In this document: one piece after another, positions 37,234 to 45,195 of the stretch
Numbering within the stretch: position 1 is the first letter of the stretch
Layout: every line of letters starts with the position of its first letter
DNA from: JAXHUH01 sp034211175
GTDB taxonomy: Bacteria; Actinomycetota; Acidimicrobiia; Acidimicrobiales; CAIXPF01
Assembly: GCA_034211175.1 (NCBI GenBank)
Contig: JAXHUH010000045.1
Coordinates: 53,208-117,207, forward strand
Reading direction: 5' to 3'
DNA length: 64,000 bases
Notes under the pieces: generated by a model
Seen by the model: the letters and a program-made list of their open reading frames with translations, nothing else
Told to the model about the DNA's origin: nothing
The model's database searches: none
Program-made: the position numbers and the translations under genes

Positions 37234-37666
37234 CGCCGTTGTCCCGTTCGTCCACAGTTGTCACAACGTTGTCCACACCTGCGGCCTGATCAGGGCGAAC
37301 AGGAACGCGCGATCTCAGAGTTTCCGCAGGTCAGGACGTTGCTGAAGGTCGACCTACGCGTGATCCACAAGGTGTGGGTGAGGTTGTGATCAACTGCGCG
37401 CGAGCCGTTATCGGCGTTCTGTCACCGCTGGCTGAACGCGAACGAGGGAGCGGCAAAGCCGCTCCCTCGTCGTGTTCCGCTGGTAGCGCCGCCGGGTGGG
37501 CGGTGGTCCTGCGCCCCGGGCGTGCGATCGACCGGAGCCGGCGTCCTAGCCCGAGTTGTTCATATCGCTCCATCTGGCCTGGTCAGGACGTTGTCGCCCC
37601 GGATCGACGGGTTCTGCATCTGTGCAGGTCGCCGGTGGCCGTCGGGGTGCCCATGAAACAGCAGGG
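37234..37666. other. parB-trxA intergenic region with DnaA-box cluster
   Basis: 433 bp without a gene between convergent parB and trxA. TCGTCCACA (37248-37256), TTGTCACAA (37258-37266) and a perfect TTGTCCACA (37269-37277) are followed by GATCCACAAGGTGTGG at about 37362. The perfect consensus box is here rather than in the dnaA-dnaN gap. The cluster could titrate DnaA or form part of a split origin. A strong hairpin lies at 37442-37470. Confidence 0.55.
37442..37470. terminator. Strong hairpin between convergent parB and trxA
   Basis: ACGAGGGAGCGGC-AAA-GCCGCTCCCTCGT is a perfect 13-bp stem with a 3-nt loop. No U-tract follows on either side. Its position about 200 bp from both stop codons fits a bidirectional terminator, though it could also end an unseen short transcript. 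Confidence 0.6.
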
Positions 37667-37993
37667 CTAGAGGACGTCCGAGAGCTCGTCGAGGAGCTGG
37701 CGCTTGCCCTTCGCTCCGACGAGGCGCTTCGCGGGGGCGCCGTCCTTGAAGACGATCAGCGTGGGGATGCTCATGACGTCGAACCGACGAGCGATGTCGG
37801 GGTTCTCGTCCACGTTGACCTTGGCGACCTTGAGCTTGCCCTCGTGCTCGGTGGCGAGCTCGTCGAGCACCGGCGCGATCATCTTGCACGGCTGGCACCA
37901 CTCGGCCCAGAAGTCGACGATGACGGGCTCGGCGGCTGCGCCGATCGTCTCGTCGAAGGTCGTGTTGGACAGCGCGGCGATCTTCTCCGACAT
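37667..37993 (-). CDS. trxA: Thioredoxin
   Basis: 108-aa thioredoxin, the general disulfide reductant reduced by TrxB. The active site reads FWAEWCQPCKMIAP, with Gln replacing the usual Gly of WCGPC, which may shift its redox potential. The cis-proline is in MSIPTLIVF. Start ATG at 37993 with GAGGAG upstream. It lies downstream of trxB on the same strand, separated by a 407-bp gap filled in part by copies of the trxB 3' end. Confidence 0.95.
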   Translation of the reverse strand: MSEKIAALSNTTFDETIGAAAEPVIVDFWAEWCQPCKMIAPVLDELATEHEGKLKVAKVNVDENPDIARRFDVMSIPTLIVFKDGAPAKRLVGAKGKRQLLDELSDVL

Positions 37994-38400
37994 GGTGCTC
38001 CTCAGGGGATGGTGGACTCTGTGCGAACAGCGCAGCCGATCTCGCCGGAGCCGAGCAGGGGAGCTGCGGGCCCCGAGCCGGATCCCGGGCCCGGTGCCCG
38101 GAACGTCGCGCCTCGGCGCAACGCGGCCCTCTCCATGGTGAACAGGGCGGTCGGGTTGCACATTCCGCGTTCGCGGCGCTTCAGGCCGCTGACGGCACCG
38201 ACGGCGCGTCGCAAGGTGAACCGCCGGCGGCCGTGACGGTGGCCATCACTCCTGGCTCTCCAGCCAGCGCTCGGCCTCGATCGCCGCCTGGCAACCGGAG
38301 GCCGGCAGCCGTGATGGCGGCCATCACTCCTGGGACTCCAGCCAGCGCTCGGCCTCGATCGCCGCCTGGCAACCGGAGCCGGCGGCCGTGACGGTGGCCA
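37994..38400. other. trxB-trxA spacer
   Basis: 407 bp. The part next to trxB (38231-38385) is two extra copies of the trxB 3' end. The rest (37994-38230) has no gene I can support; it must hold the trxA promoter if trxA is transcribed separately, but I see no clear -10 box. Confidence 0.5.
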
Positions 38401-38462
38401 TCACTCCTGGCTCTCCAGCCAGCGCTCGGCCTCGATCGCCGCCTGGCAACCGGAGCCCGCGG
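38231..38462. repeat. 77-bp tandem triplication of the trxB 3' end
   Basis: Three near-identical units start at 38231, 38309 and 38386 (78, 77 and 77 bp). On the minus strand each encodes ITAAGSGCQAAIEAERWLES(Q) plus the stop region. Only the 38386-38462 unit is in the trxB frame and supplies the authentic C-terminus. The copies differ at only a few positions, so the expansion looks recent. Confidence 0.92.
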
Positions 38463-39384
38463 CTGTGATGGCTTGGCGGTAGACGTCGTCCTGGACGTCA
38501 CCGCAGGCGAAGACACCCTCGACGTCCGTACGGGGCGTGCCCGGCTCGGTGATCAGGTAGCCGTTGTCCTTCATCGCCAGCTGCCCCTTGAACAGGGACG
38601 TGTTCGGCTGGTGACCGATGGCGACGAAGACCCCGGCGGCCTCCAGCTCGGAGCGCTCGTCGGTCAGGACGTTGCGCAGCGCGACGCCCGACACCACCTC
38701 GTCTCCGAGGATGTCCTCGACGACGGTGTTCCAGATGAAGCGGATCTTCTCGTTGGCGAACGCACGTTCCTGCATGATCTTCGAGGCACGGAGCTCGTCG
38801 CGGCGGTGGATGATCGTCACGCTGCGGCCGAACTTGGTGAGGAAGATCGCCTCCTCGATGGCCGAGTCACCACCTCCGACGACGACGATGTCGCGATCGC
38901 GGAAGAAGAACCCGTCGCAGGTGGCGCACGTGGAGAGGCCATGGCCGAGGAGGCGCTGCTCGGCCTCGAGGCCCAGCATCAGCGCCTTGGCCCCGGTGGA
39001 GATGATGAGGGCCTTCGCCCGGTAGGTGGGCTCCGCGGCGTCGGGGTCGCCGACCCACACGCCGAACGGGCGGCTGGAGACGTCGACCCGGGTCACCTTC
39101 TCCGTGACCATGGTGGCGCCGAAGCGCGTGGCCTGCTCCCGGAAGCGGCTCATCAGCTCGGGGCCCATGATCCCCTCGGGGAACCCGGGGTAGTTCTCGA
39201 CGTCGGTCGTCAGCATCAGCTGGCCGCCGGGCTGATCGCTCGTGGAGGACGGCTCGCCCTCGATCACGATCGGTGCCAGGTTGGCCCGCGCGGTGTAGAT
39301 CGCTGCGGTGAGGCCCGCCGGACCGGAGCCGACGATGACCACGTCGGATACGCCGGTGGGCTCGTCTGCGGGGGTGGTGGTCAT
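38401..39384 (-). CDS. trxB: Thioredoxin reductase
   Basis: 327-aa FAD/NADPH enzyme reducing thioredoxin. FAD site IVGSGPAGLTAAIYTARA, redox centre CATC within STCATCDGFFF, NADPH site VVGGGDSAIEEAIFL with HRRDELRASK, and the C-terminal FAD motif GVFACGDVQDDVYRQAITAAG. The final ~23 residues lie in the repeat that is triplicated downstream. Together with trxA it forms the thioredoxin system; trxB-trxA beside sigM matches mycobacteria. Confidence 0.97.
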   Translation of the reverse strand: MTTTPADEPTGVSDVVIVGSGPAGLTAAIYTARANLAPIVIEGEPSSTSDQPGGQLMLTTDVENYPGFPEGIMGPELMSRFREQATRFGATMVTEKVTRVDVSSRPFGVWVGDPDAAEPTYRAKALIISTGAKALMLGLEAEQRLLGHGLSTCATCDGFFFRDRDIVVVGGGDSAIEEAIFLTKFGRSVTIIHRRDELRASKIMQERAFANEKIRFIWNTVVEDILGDEVVSGVALRNVLTDERSELEAAGVFVAIGHQPNTSLFKGQLAMKDNGYLITEPGTPRTDVEGVFACGDVQDDVYRQAITAAGSGCQAAIEAERWLESQE

Positions 39385-39460
39385 GGTGACGTACCTCTCG
39401 ATGACGGGACGGCTGCGTCAACCGCCCGCGCGACCCGTGACATTCCCCGTCACGGGTGGC

Positions 39461-39877
39461 TCAGCGGCGCTTGCTCCACAGGAACAAGCCGATGACGAGG
39501 AACACGGCGCCGAGCAGCAGGTGCGCGGCCCACACGTCACCGGGCAGGTAGACGTCGACGATCCGCACCAGGAGGATCACGAGCAGGATCAGTGCCGCGA
39601 TCGCCAGGACGGCGGCCAGGAGGCCGTAGACGATCGCACGCGAGATGGTGATCGCCGGTCCGGTCGTCTTCGATCGGACCGTGCCGATGACGCCGACGAT
39701 CCGATCGGTGACCTCGGACGGCCAGTCGCCCCCGATCGCCGCGCCCGCGGCGTTGACGGCCCGGTCGCCGATGGGCGCCGTGACGTTCGACGCGGCCTCG
39801 GTCACCGACGAGCGGGCGGAGCCCGCGGCTGCCGCCGGTGCGTCCGTCCCGGTGTGCTGATCGCCCGTGTCACTCAT
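39461..39877 (-). CDS. Small two-helix membrane protein of unknown function
   Basis: 138-aa protein. About 70 Ala/Thr/Gly-rich residues precede a first helix (YGLLAAVLAIAALILLVILLV) and a second (AAHLLLGAVFLVIGLFLW) ending in SKRR. Topology resembles actinobacterial holin-like or phage-shock-like small proteins, but no family is certain. The ATG at 39877 is preceded by TAGGAT with 7-nt spacing, so it is probably leaderless. It lies 76 bp upstream of trxB. Confidence 0.6.
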   Translation of the reverse strand: MSDTGDQHTGTDAPAAAAGSARSSVTEAASNVTAPIGDRAVNAAGAAIGGDWPSEVTDRIVGVIGTVRSKTTGPAITISRAIVYGLLAAVLAIAALILLVILLVRIVDVYLPGDVWAAHLLLGAVFLVIGLFLWSKRR

Positions 39878-39884
39878 CGGGGCG

Positions 39885-39890
39885 ATCCTA
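39885..39890 (-). promoter_or_regulatory. -10 box of leaderless gene at 39877
   Basis: TAGGAT on the minus strand, then 7 nt, then ATG. No ribosome-binding site. Confidence 0.45.
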
Positions 39891-39962
39891 ACCGTGGTCG
39901 CCCGCCGCCCTGGTGATCGGAGATCAGGTGCGGCGCCCGACCCCGGCGGACTCGAGTCGGGG

Positions 39963-41015
39963 TCAGGCGCGACCCGGGCGCAGCGCGACCGAGCGCCGTT
40001 CGGTGAGCGCGCGGAGCCATCGGGTGTCCGCGCCGGCGCCGATACCCGGGCGGAGCGTGACGTCGGAGTGCTGGCATCGGGCGCCGTAGCTGATGAGTGC
40101 GAGGTTCGCCGCGTCGACCAGCTCCCACTCCGAGAGCGTGAACCGCGTCCCACGGACGTCCTCGTAGTCCGCGACGAACGCCGCCATCTCCGGGATCGTC
40201 GGCACCGGGTCGTCCTCGCCGGCGCCCCAGTCGATCCCGAACTGGGCCGCGGTGAGCCCGACGATGACGGCCTCCGGCGCCGCGGTCACGGAGTCCCAGT
40301 CGTAGATGGCCACCAGGCGTTCGGCCGCGAAGCCGAGGTTGCCGACGCGCCAGTCGGCGTGGCCGATCACCGACGGTGCGTCCGCTCCTGCGGACGCGAG
40401 TCGGCGTCGCGCGTCGAGCGCGAGCTCGTCGATCCACTCGGCGCCGGACGAGGTCGCATCGAAGTCGAGGCGGGGATCGTGGGGCTCGGGCCACAGCGGC
40501 CCGTCCGGCCGCGTGATCGTCTGACGGCCGACGTCCACCTCGTCGACGAGCGGGCGAGCCGCGGCGACGAGGTCGTGGAGGCCCGCGGCGATCGTGCGGC
40601 GGACGGACGGTTCGCGGCCGTCCGCGGGCCCACCCGGCCGGTGGTCCTCGAAGGCGGCGAGCCCGGCCCCGCACTCGACGATGTCGCCCAGGGGGCGGGG
40701 TGCCGGGAGCCCGGCGTTCGCAACGGCCGCCTGCACGGTGCGCACCGCCCGGAGCCGGTCGGGGGAGATGTTCCACCGATGGACCTTGCCGATCACCTCG
40801 CGCCCGTCCCCCAGGACGAGACCGGCGACGATGCCGACGCCGGCCCGGTACCGGAACGCCCGCGCCGGCGGGCCGACGGTGCTCGTGCACGCCCGCTCGA
40901 GGTGTGCAGCGACCGTCGCCGGATCACCCGTGTCGAACAGCGTGCGCTCGAGCCGGTCGTCGAGGTGGTCGATCGACCGACGGACGAGCGCCGCCAGACC
41001 CGTGGACCCGGTCAT
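39963..41015 (-). CDS. Aminoglycoside-phosphotransferase-family kinase-like protein
   Basis: 350-aa protein of the APH/choline-kinase fold. VIGHADWRVGNLGF is the Brenner catalytic loop (Asp then Asn), and AIYDWDSVTAAPE carries the metal-binding Asp of the DFG-equivalent. The N-terminal nucleotide-binding lobe includes EVIGKVHRW (the ATP-binding Lys). Such proteins phosphorylate small hydroxylated substrates; resistance is not implied. It is unrelated by order to the trx or sig genes around it. Confidence 0.78.
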   Translation of the reverse strand: MTGSTGLAALVRRSIDHLDDRLERTLFDTGDPATVAAHLERACTSTVGPPARAFRYRAGVGIVAGLVLGDGREVIGKVHRWNISPDRLRAVRTVQAAVANAGLPAPRPLGDIVECGAGLAAFEDHRPGGPADGREPSVRRTIAAGLHDLVAAARPLVDEVDVGRQTITRPDGPLWPEPHDPRLDFDATSSGAEWIDELALDARRRLASAGADAPSVIGHADWRVGNLGFAAERLVAIYDWDSVTAAPEAVIVGLTAAQFGIDWGAGEDDPVPTIPEMAAFVADYEDVRGTRFTLSEWELVDAANLALISYGARCQHSDVTLRPGIGAGADTRWLRALTERRSVALRPGRA

Positions 41016-41237
41016 CGGTCCAGTGTCGTCGACTGCAGTGGGCCTCGCCGCCCACTTGCATCGAACACCCGTTCCCCTCTAGGGTTGCAGCGGCGCATCG
41101 AGGTCGGGCGCATCGGCCCGGGGTCACGCACGCGGTGGAAGGCCCCGTTGCCGAGGAGCGACTTCTCCGAGTTCTCCCCATCGTCGCGGTCGACGATCCA
41201 TTGGTTCGGGCCGCACGTGGACGGAACGGAGTCGCCC

Positions 41238-41846
41238 ATGCCCCGTGACCTGACGTGCCCATCGGACCACCTCCCGGAGCGCGAGGCCGCGCGCCGGAGA
41301 TGTCGGCAACGGGTGGTCACCGCCGCGATCGAGTTGCTCCGCGAGCGCCCCTGGCCCGACATCGAGATCCGCGATGTCGTCCGGCGTGCCGGGATGAGTC
41401 CGTCGACGTTCTACGAGCACCACCGCGACCGCACCGACGTCGCACGAGCCGTGCTGGCCGAGCTCGTGGTGCCCGTGACCTCGCCCGACGACGAGCCGCC
41501 GCAACTCGAGGACATGCTCATCGAGGCGGGACGTCTGGGTGGGACGCTCTCCTCGTTGCTCGAGGTCGATGTGACGGCCGGTCTGCGACAGCGCATCGCG
41601 TGCCGCTGGGCGGGCGCCGGTCAGCGGGTGTGCGGCGTTCGGTCCGGCGAGCTGTCGGCGCAGCTGCTCGCAGGCGCCGTCGTGGCCGGCATCGGCGCCA
41701 TCGTCGACCCGGTCCGACCCCGGTCCGAGCTCGATGTCGCCGCTGCGCTCGCGGCGTTGACGAGTCCCGGGGAACCCCTCGCCGCGGTGGTGCGGACACC
41801 ATCGAGCTGGTGGGGGCCCGATGGTCGTGTCGGGCCGGTCAGATGA
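41238..41846 (+). CDS. TetR-family transcriptional regulator
   Basis: 202-aa regulator. The N-terminal helix-turn-helix is VVTAAIELLRERPWPDIEIR, then DVVRRAGMSPSTFYEHHRDR, with the ligand domain following. The ATG at 41238 has GGAACGGAG upstream. Its 3' end overlaps the convergent anti-sigma gene by 8 bp. The divergent phosphotransferase gene is a candidate target. Confidence 0.85.
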   Translation: MPRDLTCPSDHLPEREAARRRCRQRVVTAAIELLRERPWPDIEIRDVVRRAGMSPSTFYEHHRDRTDVARAVLAELVVPVTSPDDEPPQLEDMLIEAGRLGGTLSSLLEVDVTAGLRQRIACRWAGAGQRVCGVRSGELSAQLLAGAVVAGIGAIVDPVRPRSELDVAAALAALTSPGEPLAAVVRTPSSWWGPDGRVGPVR

Positions 41847-42852
41847 TGCGTCGGTCCAGCTCGGCGCAGGTCCCGGCGTCGGTCACGATGGCGAGGCGAT
41901 CGCCCTCATCGGTGCCGACGACGAACACGATCACGGTGTCGTCGGCCACGGTGCCGGACAGGATGTCCGAGGTGCCGTCGGGCAGCGGGCACGCGATCGG
42001 CTCGGAGGGTGGCGCCGCGTCGTCGTCGCTCGGGCGGGTCGCCGGATCGAGCTCGTCCTCGACGATGTCGAGGAGCTCCCCGGTTGTCGCGGCGTCACCG
42101 AGATCGCGCTGGGGGATCGTCCTCGGTGGGGTCAACGGGGGCGACACGGGCGGTGCCTCGCCATCGCCGACGTCCTCGGTGCCGTCCCCGATCGCAGGTC
42201 CCGCGACGTCCTCGGCGGCGCCCTCGTCTGCACGTTCGTCCCCTGCGCCACCACCAGTCGACGTGGCCTCTCCCGTGGCCGCGAGGTCGGCCGCGGACTC
42301 CTCCTCGGCGCCCGAATCCTCCGCTCGGGCCTCGCCGTCCTGGGCCTCGAACGCAGCGTCGGCGTCGCTCTCGAGCGCATCGTCGGCCGTCGCGGTGTCG
42401 GCCAGCTCGGCGGCCACCTCGTCGGAGGACGCGTCGCTGTCGCCGCCGTTGCCGGCGAGCGACATGAGCCCGACGACCGCAGCGACCGCGACGACCACGG
42501 CAGCCGCCGAGAGCCACTGCTGCATGCGTCGGCGGCGTCGGGACGACAGACTGACGACGGGCGCCACCACGTCGTTCTCCACGTCCCCGCCCGGACTCGT
42601 CCCCGGGTCGGTCGCGTCGCCGCCGCCGAACGCGGCGAGCGCGGCGGTGATCGCCGCATCCCGGTCGGACGCCCCGACGGTCACGGGTGCGGCCAACAGG
42701 GCGCGGACCTCGCGGAGCCCCTCGACCCGGGCCAGCAGCGCAGGGTCGTTCTCGACGCGGGCCGTCTCCTCGGCGGTCGTCTCACCGTCGAGGTACGCGG
42801 ACACCAGCTCGTCGTCGGTGTCGAAGTCTGCGGAGGCGTCGGGCTCGGTCAT
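41839..42852 (-). CDS. Membrane anti-sigma factor for the SigM-like sigma
   Basis: 337-aa protein. The N-terminus (DDELVSAYLDGETTAEETAR) has the three-helix anti-sigma domain layout without the zinc-binding Cys/His set. One membrane helix (WLSAAAVVVAVAAVVGLMSL) follows a basic RRRRRM stop-transfer signal. The exterior is ~200 residues, acidic and Ala/Glu/Asp-rich, with a small C-terminal domain containing two cysteines (IACPLPDG, DAGTCAELD) that may form a disulfide. The ATG overlaps the sigma stop (ATGA). Analogous to mycobacterial RsmA, the SigM anti-sigma, by position. Confidence 0.75.
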   Translation of the reverse strand: MTEPDASADFDTDDELVSAYLDGETTAEETARVENDPALLARVEGLREVRALLAAPVTVGASDRDAAITAALAAFGGGDATDPGTSPGGDVENDVVAPVVSLSSRRRRRMQQWLSAAAVVVAVAAVVGLMSLAGNGGDSDASSDEVAAELADTATADDALESDADAAFEAQDGEARAEDSGAEEESAADLAATGEATSTGGGAGDERADEGAAEDVAGPAIGDGTEDVGDGEAPPVSPPLTPPRTIPQRDLGDAATTGELLDIVEDELDPATRPSDDDAAPPSEPIACPLPDGTSDILSGTVADDTVIVFVVGTDEGDRLAIVTDAGTCAELDRRII

Positions 42853-43361
42853 GATCGTCGGCTTGGACGTTCGTCGGTGGGGTTCCGGTTCCCGTCCAAC
42901 GCAGCGGCGAGCGCCTTTCGTCCCCGGGCGATGCGCGACCGTACCGTTCCCGGCGGGATTCCCAGCGTGTCGGCGATGTCGGCGTAGTCGAATCCGAGCA
43001 CGTCACGCAGCACCACCGGCGCGCGGAAGTCCTCGCTCAGCTCGGCGAGGGCCCGGTCGAGCACCATCCGGTCCGAGATCTGCTCGTCGATCCTGGGCGG
43101 GCCGCCCTCGGTCGGCGTCTCGTGCTCGGGGAGACCCGGGTCGGGTCGTCGCTTACGTCGTCGCAGCTCGTCGAGGCACGCGTTCGTCGCCACCCGGTAG
43201 GCCCAGGTCGAGAACTTCGACCGCCCGTCGAAGCGATCGAGCCGTCGGGTGATGGCGATGAGCGCTTCCTGGGTGGCGTCGAGTGCGTCCGCGTCGTTGC
43301 CGGCCAGCCGTCGGCACACCGCGTAGATGCGGTCGTGATGGCGGCGCAGGAGCGTGTCCAT
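42849..43361 (-). CDS. sigM: SigM-like ECF sigma factor (annotated start probably internal)
   Basis: 170 aa from the ATG at 43361. Region 2 (RRHHDRIYAVCRRLAGNDAD, ALDATQEALIAI, STWAYRVATNACLDELRRRK) and region 4 (LSEDFRAPVVLRDVLGFDYA, GIPPGTVRSRIARGRKAL) are typical. The frame continues upstream with conserved sequence DDDTLIEAARNGDRRAM, which other ECF factors place before this Met, yet no ATG, GTG or TTG exists between it and the kinase stop codon in that frame. The true start may be non-standard (GTA, ATC or CTG near 43395-43425). It is followed by its anti-sigma gene. Confidence 0.85.
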   Translation of the reverse strand: MDTLLRRHHDRIYAVCRRLAGNDADALDATQEALIAITRRLDRFDGRSKFSTWAYRVATNACLDELRRRKRRPDPGLPEHETPTEGGPPRIDEQISDRMVLDRALAELSEDFRAPVVLRDVLGFDYADIADTLGIPPGTVRSRIARGRKALAAALDGNRNPTDERPSRRS

Positions 43362-43478
43362 CGCACGGCGGTCGCCGTTGCGGGCGGCCTCGATCAGGGT
43401 GTCGTCGTCGGCTACGGGCGTGATGGCTGGGAGCGTATAGGCGAACCGGCGTCGCTCGGTGTCCCCCCGGCCGAGTGC

Positions 43479-45068
43479 TCAGGACCCGTTGATCACGACC
43501 TCGTTGACCGTTGCGCGCCACCAGCGATCGTCGCTCGGGGGTGCGAGCTCGGTGATCCACACCATGACGACGGCGCCCTCGGCATCAAGCTCGAAGGTGT
43601 GGTCGCCGCTTTGCCCACTCACCGACGTCGCCGGTTCAGGCCACCCGGGGAGCGGCTCGTCCGCCGTGCTCGCAGCGGGCTCCGGGGCGGCCTCGACCAC
43701 GTAGATCTCCGCGCCCCACGACGCCGTTGGGGTCGTGACCTCGATCGAGTTCACGGTGTGGGAGCCGTCGAGCTCGAAGATCAGCCCGACACCCGGCTTG
43801 AGCCTCGGGAAGTTCTCGTTGTACCCGGTTGTTCGCCAGCCCGTCGTCGGGTCACCGTCGTGGGTGAGCGGGACGGCGTCCGGGTTCTCCTGGCTGGTGA
43901 CGCCGTTGTCGCCATTAGGGTCGTACGAACGGGCGCCGGTGATGGTGAGTGGCGCCACCTCGCCGTTGTCGGAGCCCCCGTCCGTCCCACCTGCCGAGTC
44001 GTCGGCCGGGGTGCGGCCGACGGCCTCACTGACCCGGTCGACGATCGCCTGGCCGGCGTCGCTGCGGCCGACGAGCACGCCGGCGGCACCGAGCGCGAGG
44101 GCGATGCCGACGATCAGCAGCGTCGGGCCGAGCCAGCCGCGCTCGCTCTCGGTGAAGGTCGGCGCGGTCTCCGGAGCCGGGGTCGGCTCGGGGACGGGCG
44201 CGACATCGACCGAGCGATCCTTCTCGAGCGACGCTCCCAACAGGTCGAGGCGCAGCTCCTCGGCGGACGCGTACCGGTCGTCGGGGTCGCGGGCCATCGC
44301 CCGCTGCACGACCGCCTCGAGCGCCCGGGTGATCTGGGGCCGGATCTGGCGGGGACGCAGCGGCTCGCTGTTGAGCCGGGCCAGGGCGGTCGACAGGTCG
44401 CTGTCGCCGTCGAAGGGCGGGCGCCCGCACAGGCACTCGTAGAGCACGACGCCGAGCGAGTAGATGTCGGTGCGGACGTCGATCGTGCCGCCCTCGACCT
44501 GCTCGGGGGCGACGTACTTCGCCGTGCCGAGCATCGTGCCCTCGCGGGTCAGGTGGGTCACGTCGCTGCCCTTGGCGATCCCGAAGTCGGTGACCATCAC
44601 CCGCTCGTCCTCACCGAGCAGGATGTTGGCGGGCTTGACGTCGCGGTGGACGAGCCCCGCGGCGTGGGCGGACGTGAGCGCCGAGCACACCTGGGCGACG
44701 ATGTCAACCGACTCCTGCGCCGACAGCGAACCCTGATCGAGGCGCTCGCGCAGGGTGATCCCGTGGACCAGCTCCATCACGATCGCCTCGACACCACCGT
44801 CGGAGACCGTGTCGTAGATGGAGACGATGTTCGGGTCATTGGCCAACCGGGCGGCCGAGACCGCCTCCCGACGGAACCGGCTCACGAACGTGTCGTCGGC
44901 CGCCAGGTGGGTGTGGAGGACCTTGACCGCGACGGGCCGGCCCAGGAGCTCGTCGGTCGCCGCCCACATCTGCGACATCCCGCCGCGCGCGATCAACCGG
45001 TCGAGGTGATAGCGGTCCGCCAGGCGGCGGCCGCTCAGGTCCACGGTTCTGCTGGGCGTCTCGGACAC
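43479..45068 (-). CDS. Membrane Ser/Thr protein kinase with discoidin-like ectodomain
   Basis: 529-aa Hanks-type kinase. The kinase domain (residues ~20-275) has ARGGMSQMW as glycine loop, Lys49 in VAVKVL, catalytic HRDVKPANIL (Asp143), DFGIAKG (Asp161) and APEQ, so it looks active. After a ~30-residue linker, a membrane helix at about 312-333 (WLGPTLLIVGIALALGAAGVLVG) leads to an exterior domain whose end (SIEVTTPTASWGAEIYVVEA, and VMVWITEL) resembles a carbohydrate-binding or F5/8-type beta sandwich. Its place matches MviN/Rv3910 of mycobacteria but lacks the MurJ flippase half. Confidence 0.88.
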   Translation of the reverse strand: MSETPSRTVDLSGRRLADRYHLDRLIARGGMSQMWAATDELLGRPVAVKVLHTHLAADDTFVSRFRREAVSAARLANDPNIVSIYDTVSDGGVEAIVMELVHGITLRERLDQGSLSAQESVDIVAQVCSALTSAHAAGLVHRDVKPANILLGEDERVMVTDFGIAKGSDVTHLTREGTMLGTAKYVAPEQVEGGTIDVRTDIYSLGVVLYECLCGRPPFDGDSDLSTALARLNSEPLRPRQIRPQITRALEAVVQRAMARDPDDRYASAEELRLDLLGASLEKDRSVDVAPVPEPTPAPETAPTFTESERGWLGPTLLIVGIALALGAAGVLVGRSDAGQAIVDRVSEAVGRTPADDSAGGTDGGSDNGEVAPLTITGARSYDPNGDNGVTSQENPDAVPLTHDGDPTTGWRTTGYNENFPRLKPGVGLIFELDGSHTVNSIEVTTPTASWGAEIYVVEAAPEPAASTADEPLPGWPEPATSVSGQSGDHTFELDAEGAVVMVWITELAPPSDDRWWRATVNEVVINGS

Positions 45069-45195
45069 GGGGTTGATCAGGCTCCGGTGGGTTCCACCAG
45101 CCGATCACGCTAGCCGGACCTTCGAGCGCGTCGGCGTTGGCCTCCGGCATTCTTGGGCGACCGCCCGACCCCGCGTGATCGTGCCCGTCGCGCCC

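Noticed and set aside
39963..41015. Aminoglycoside resistance gene.
   Set aside because: The fold is shared with many metabolic kinases and no close resemblance to a resistance enzyme is apparent.
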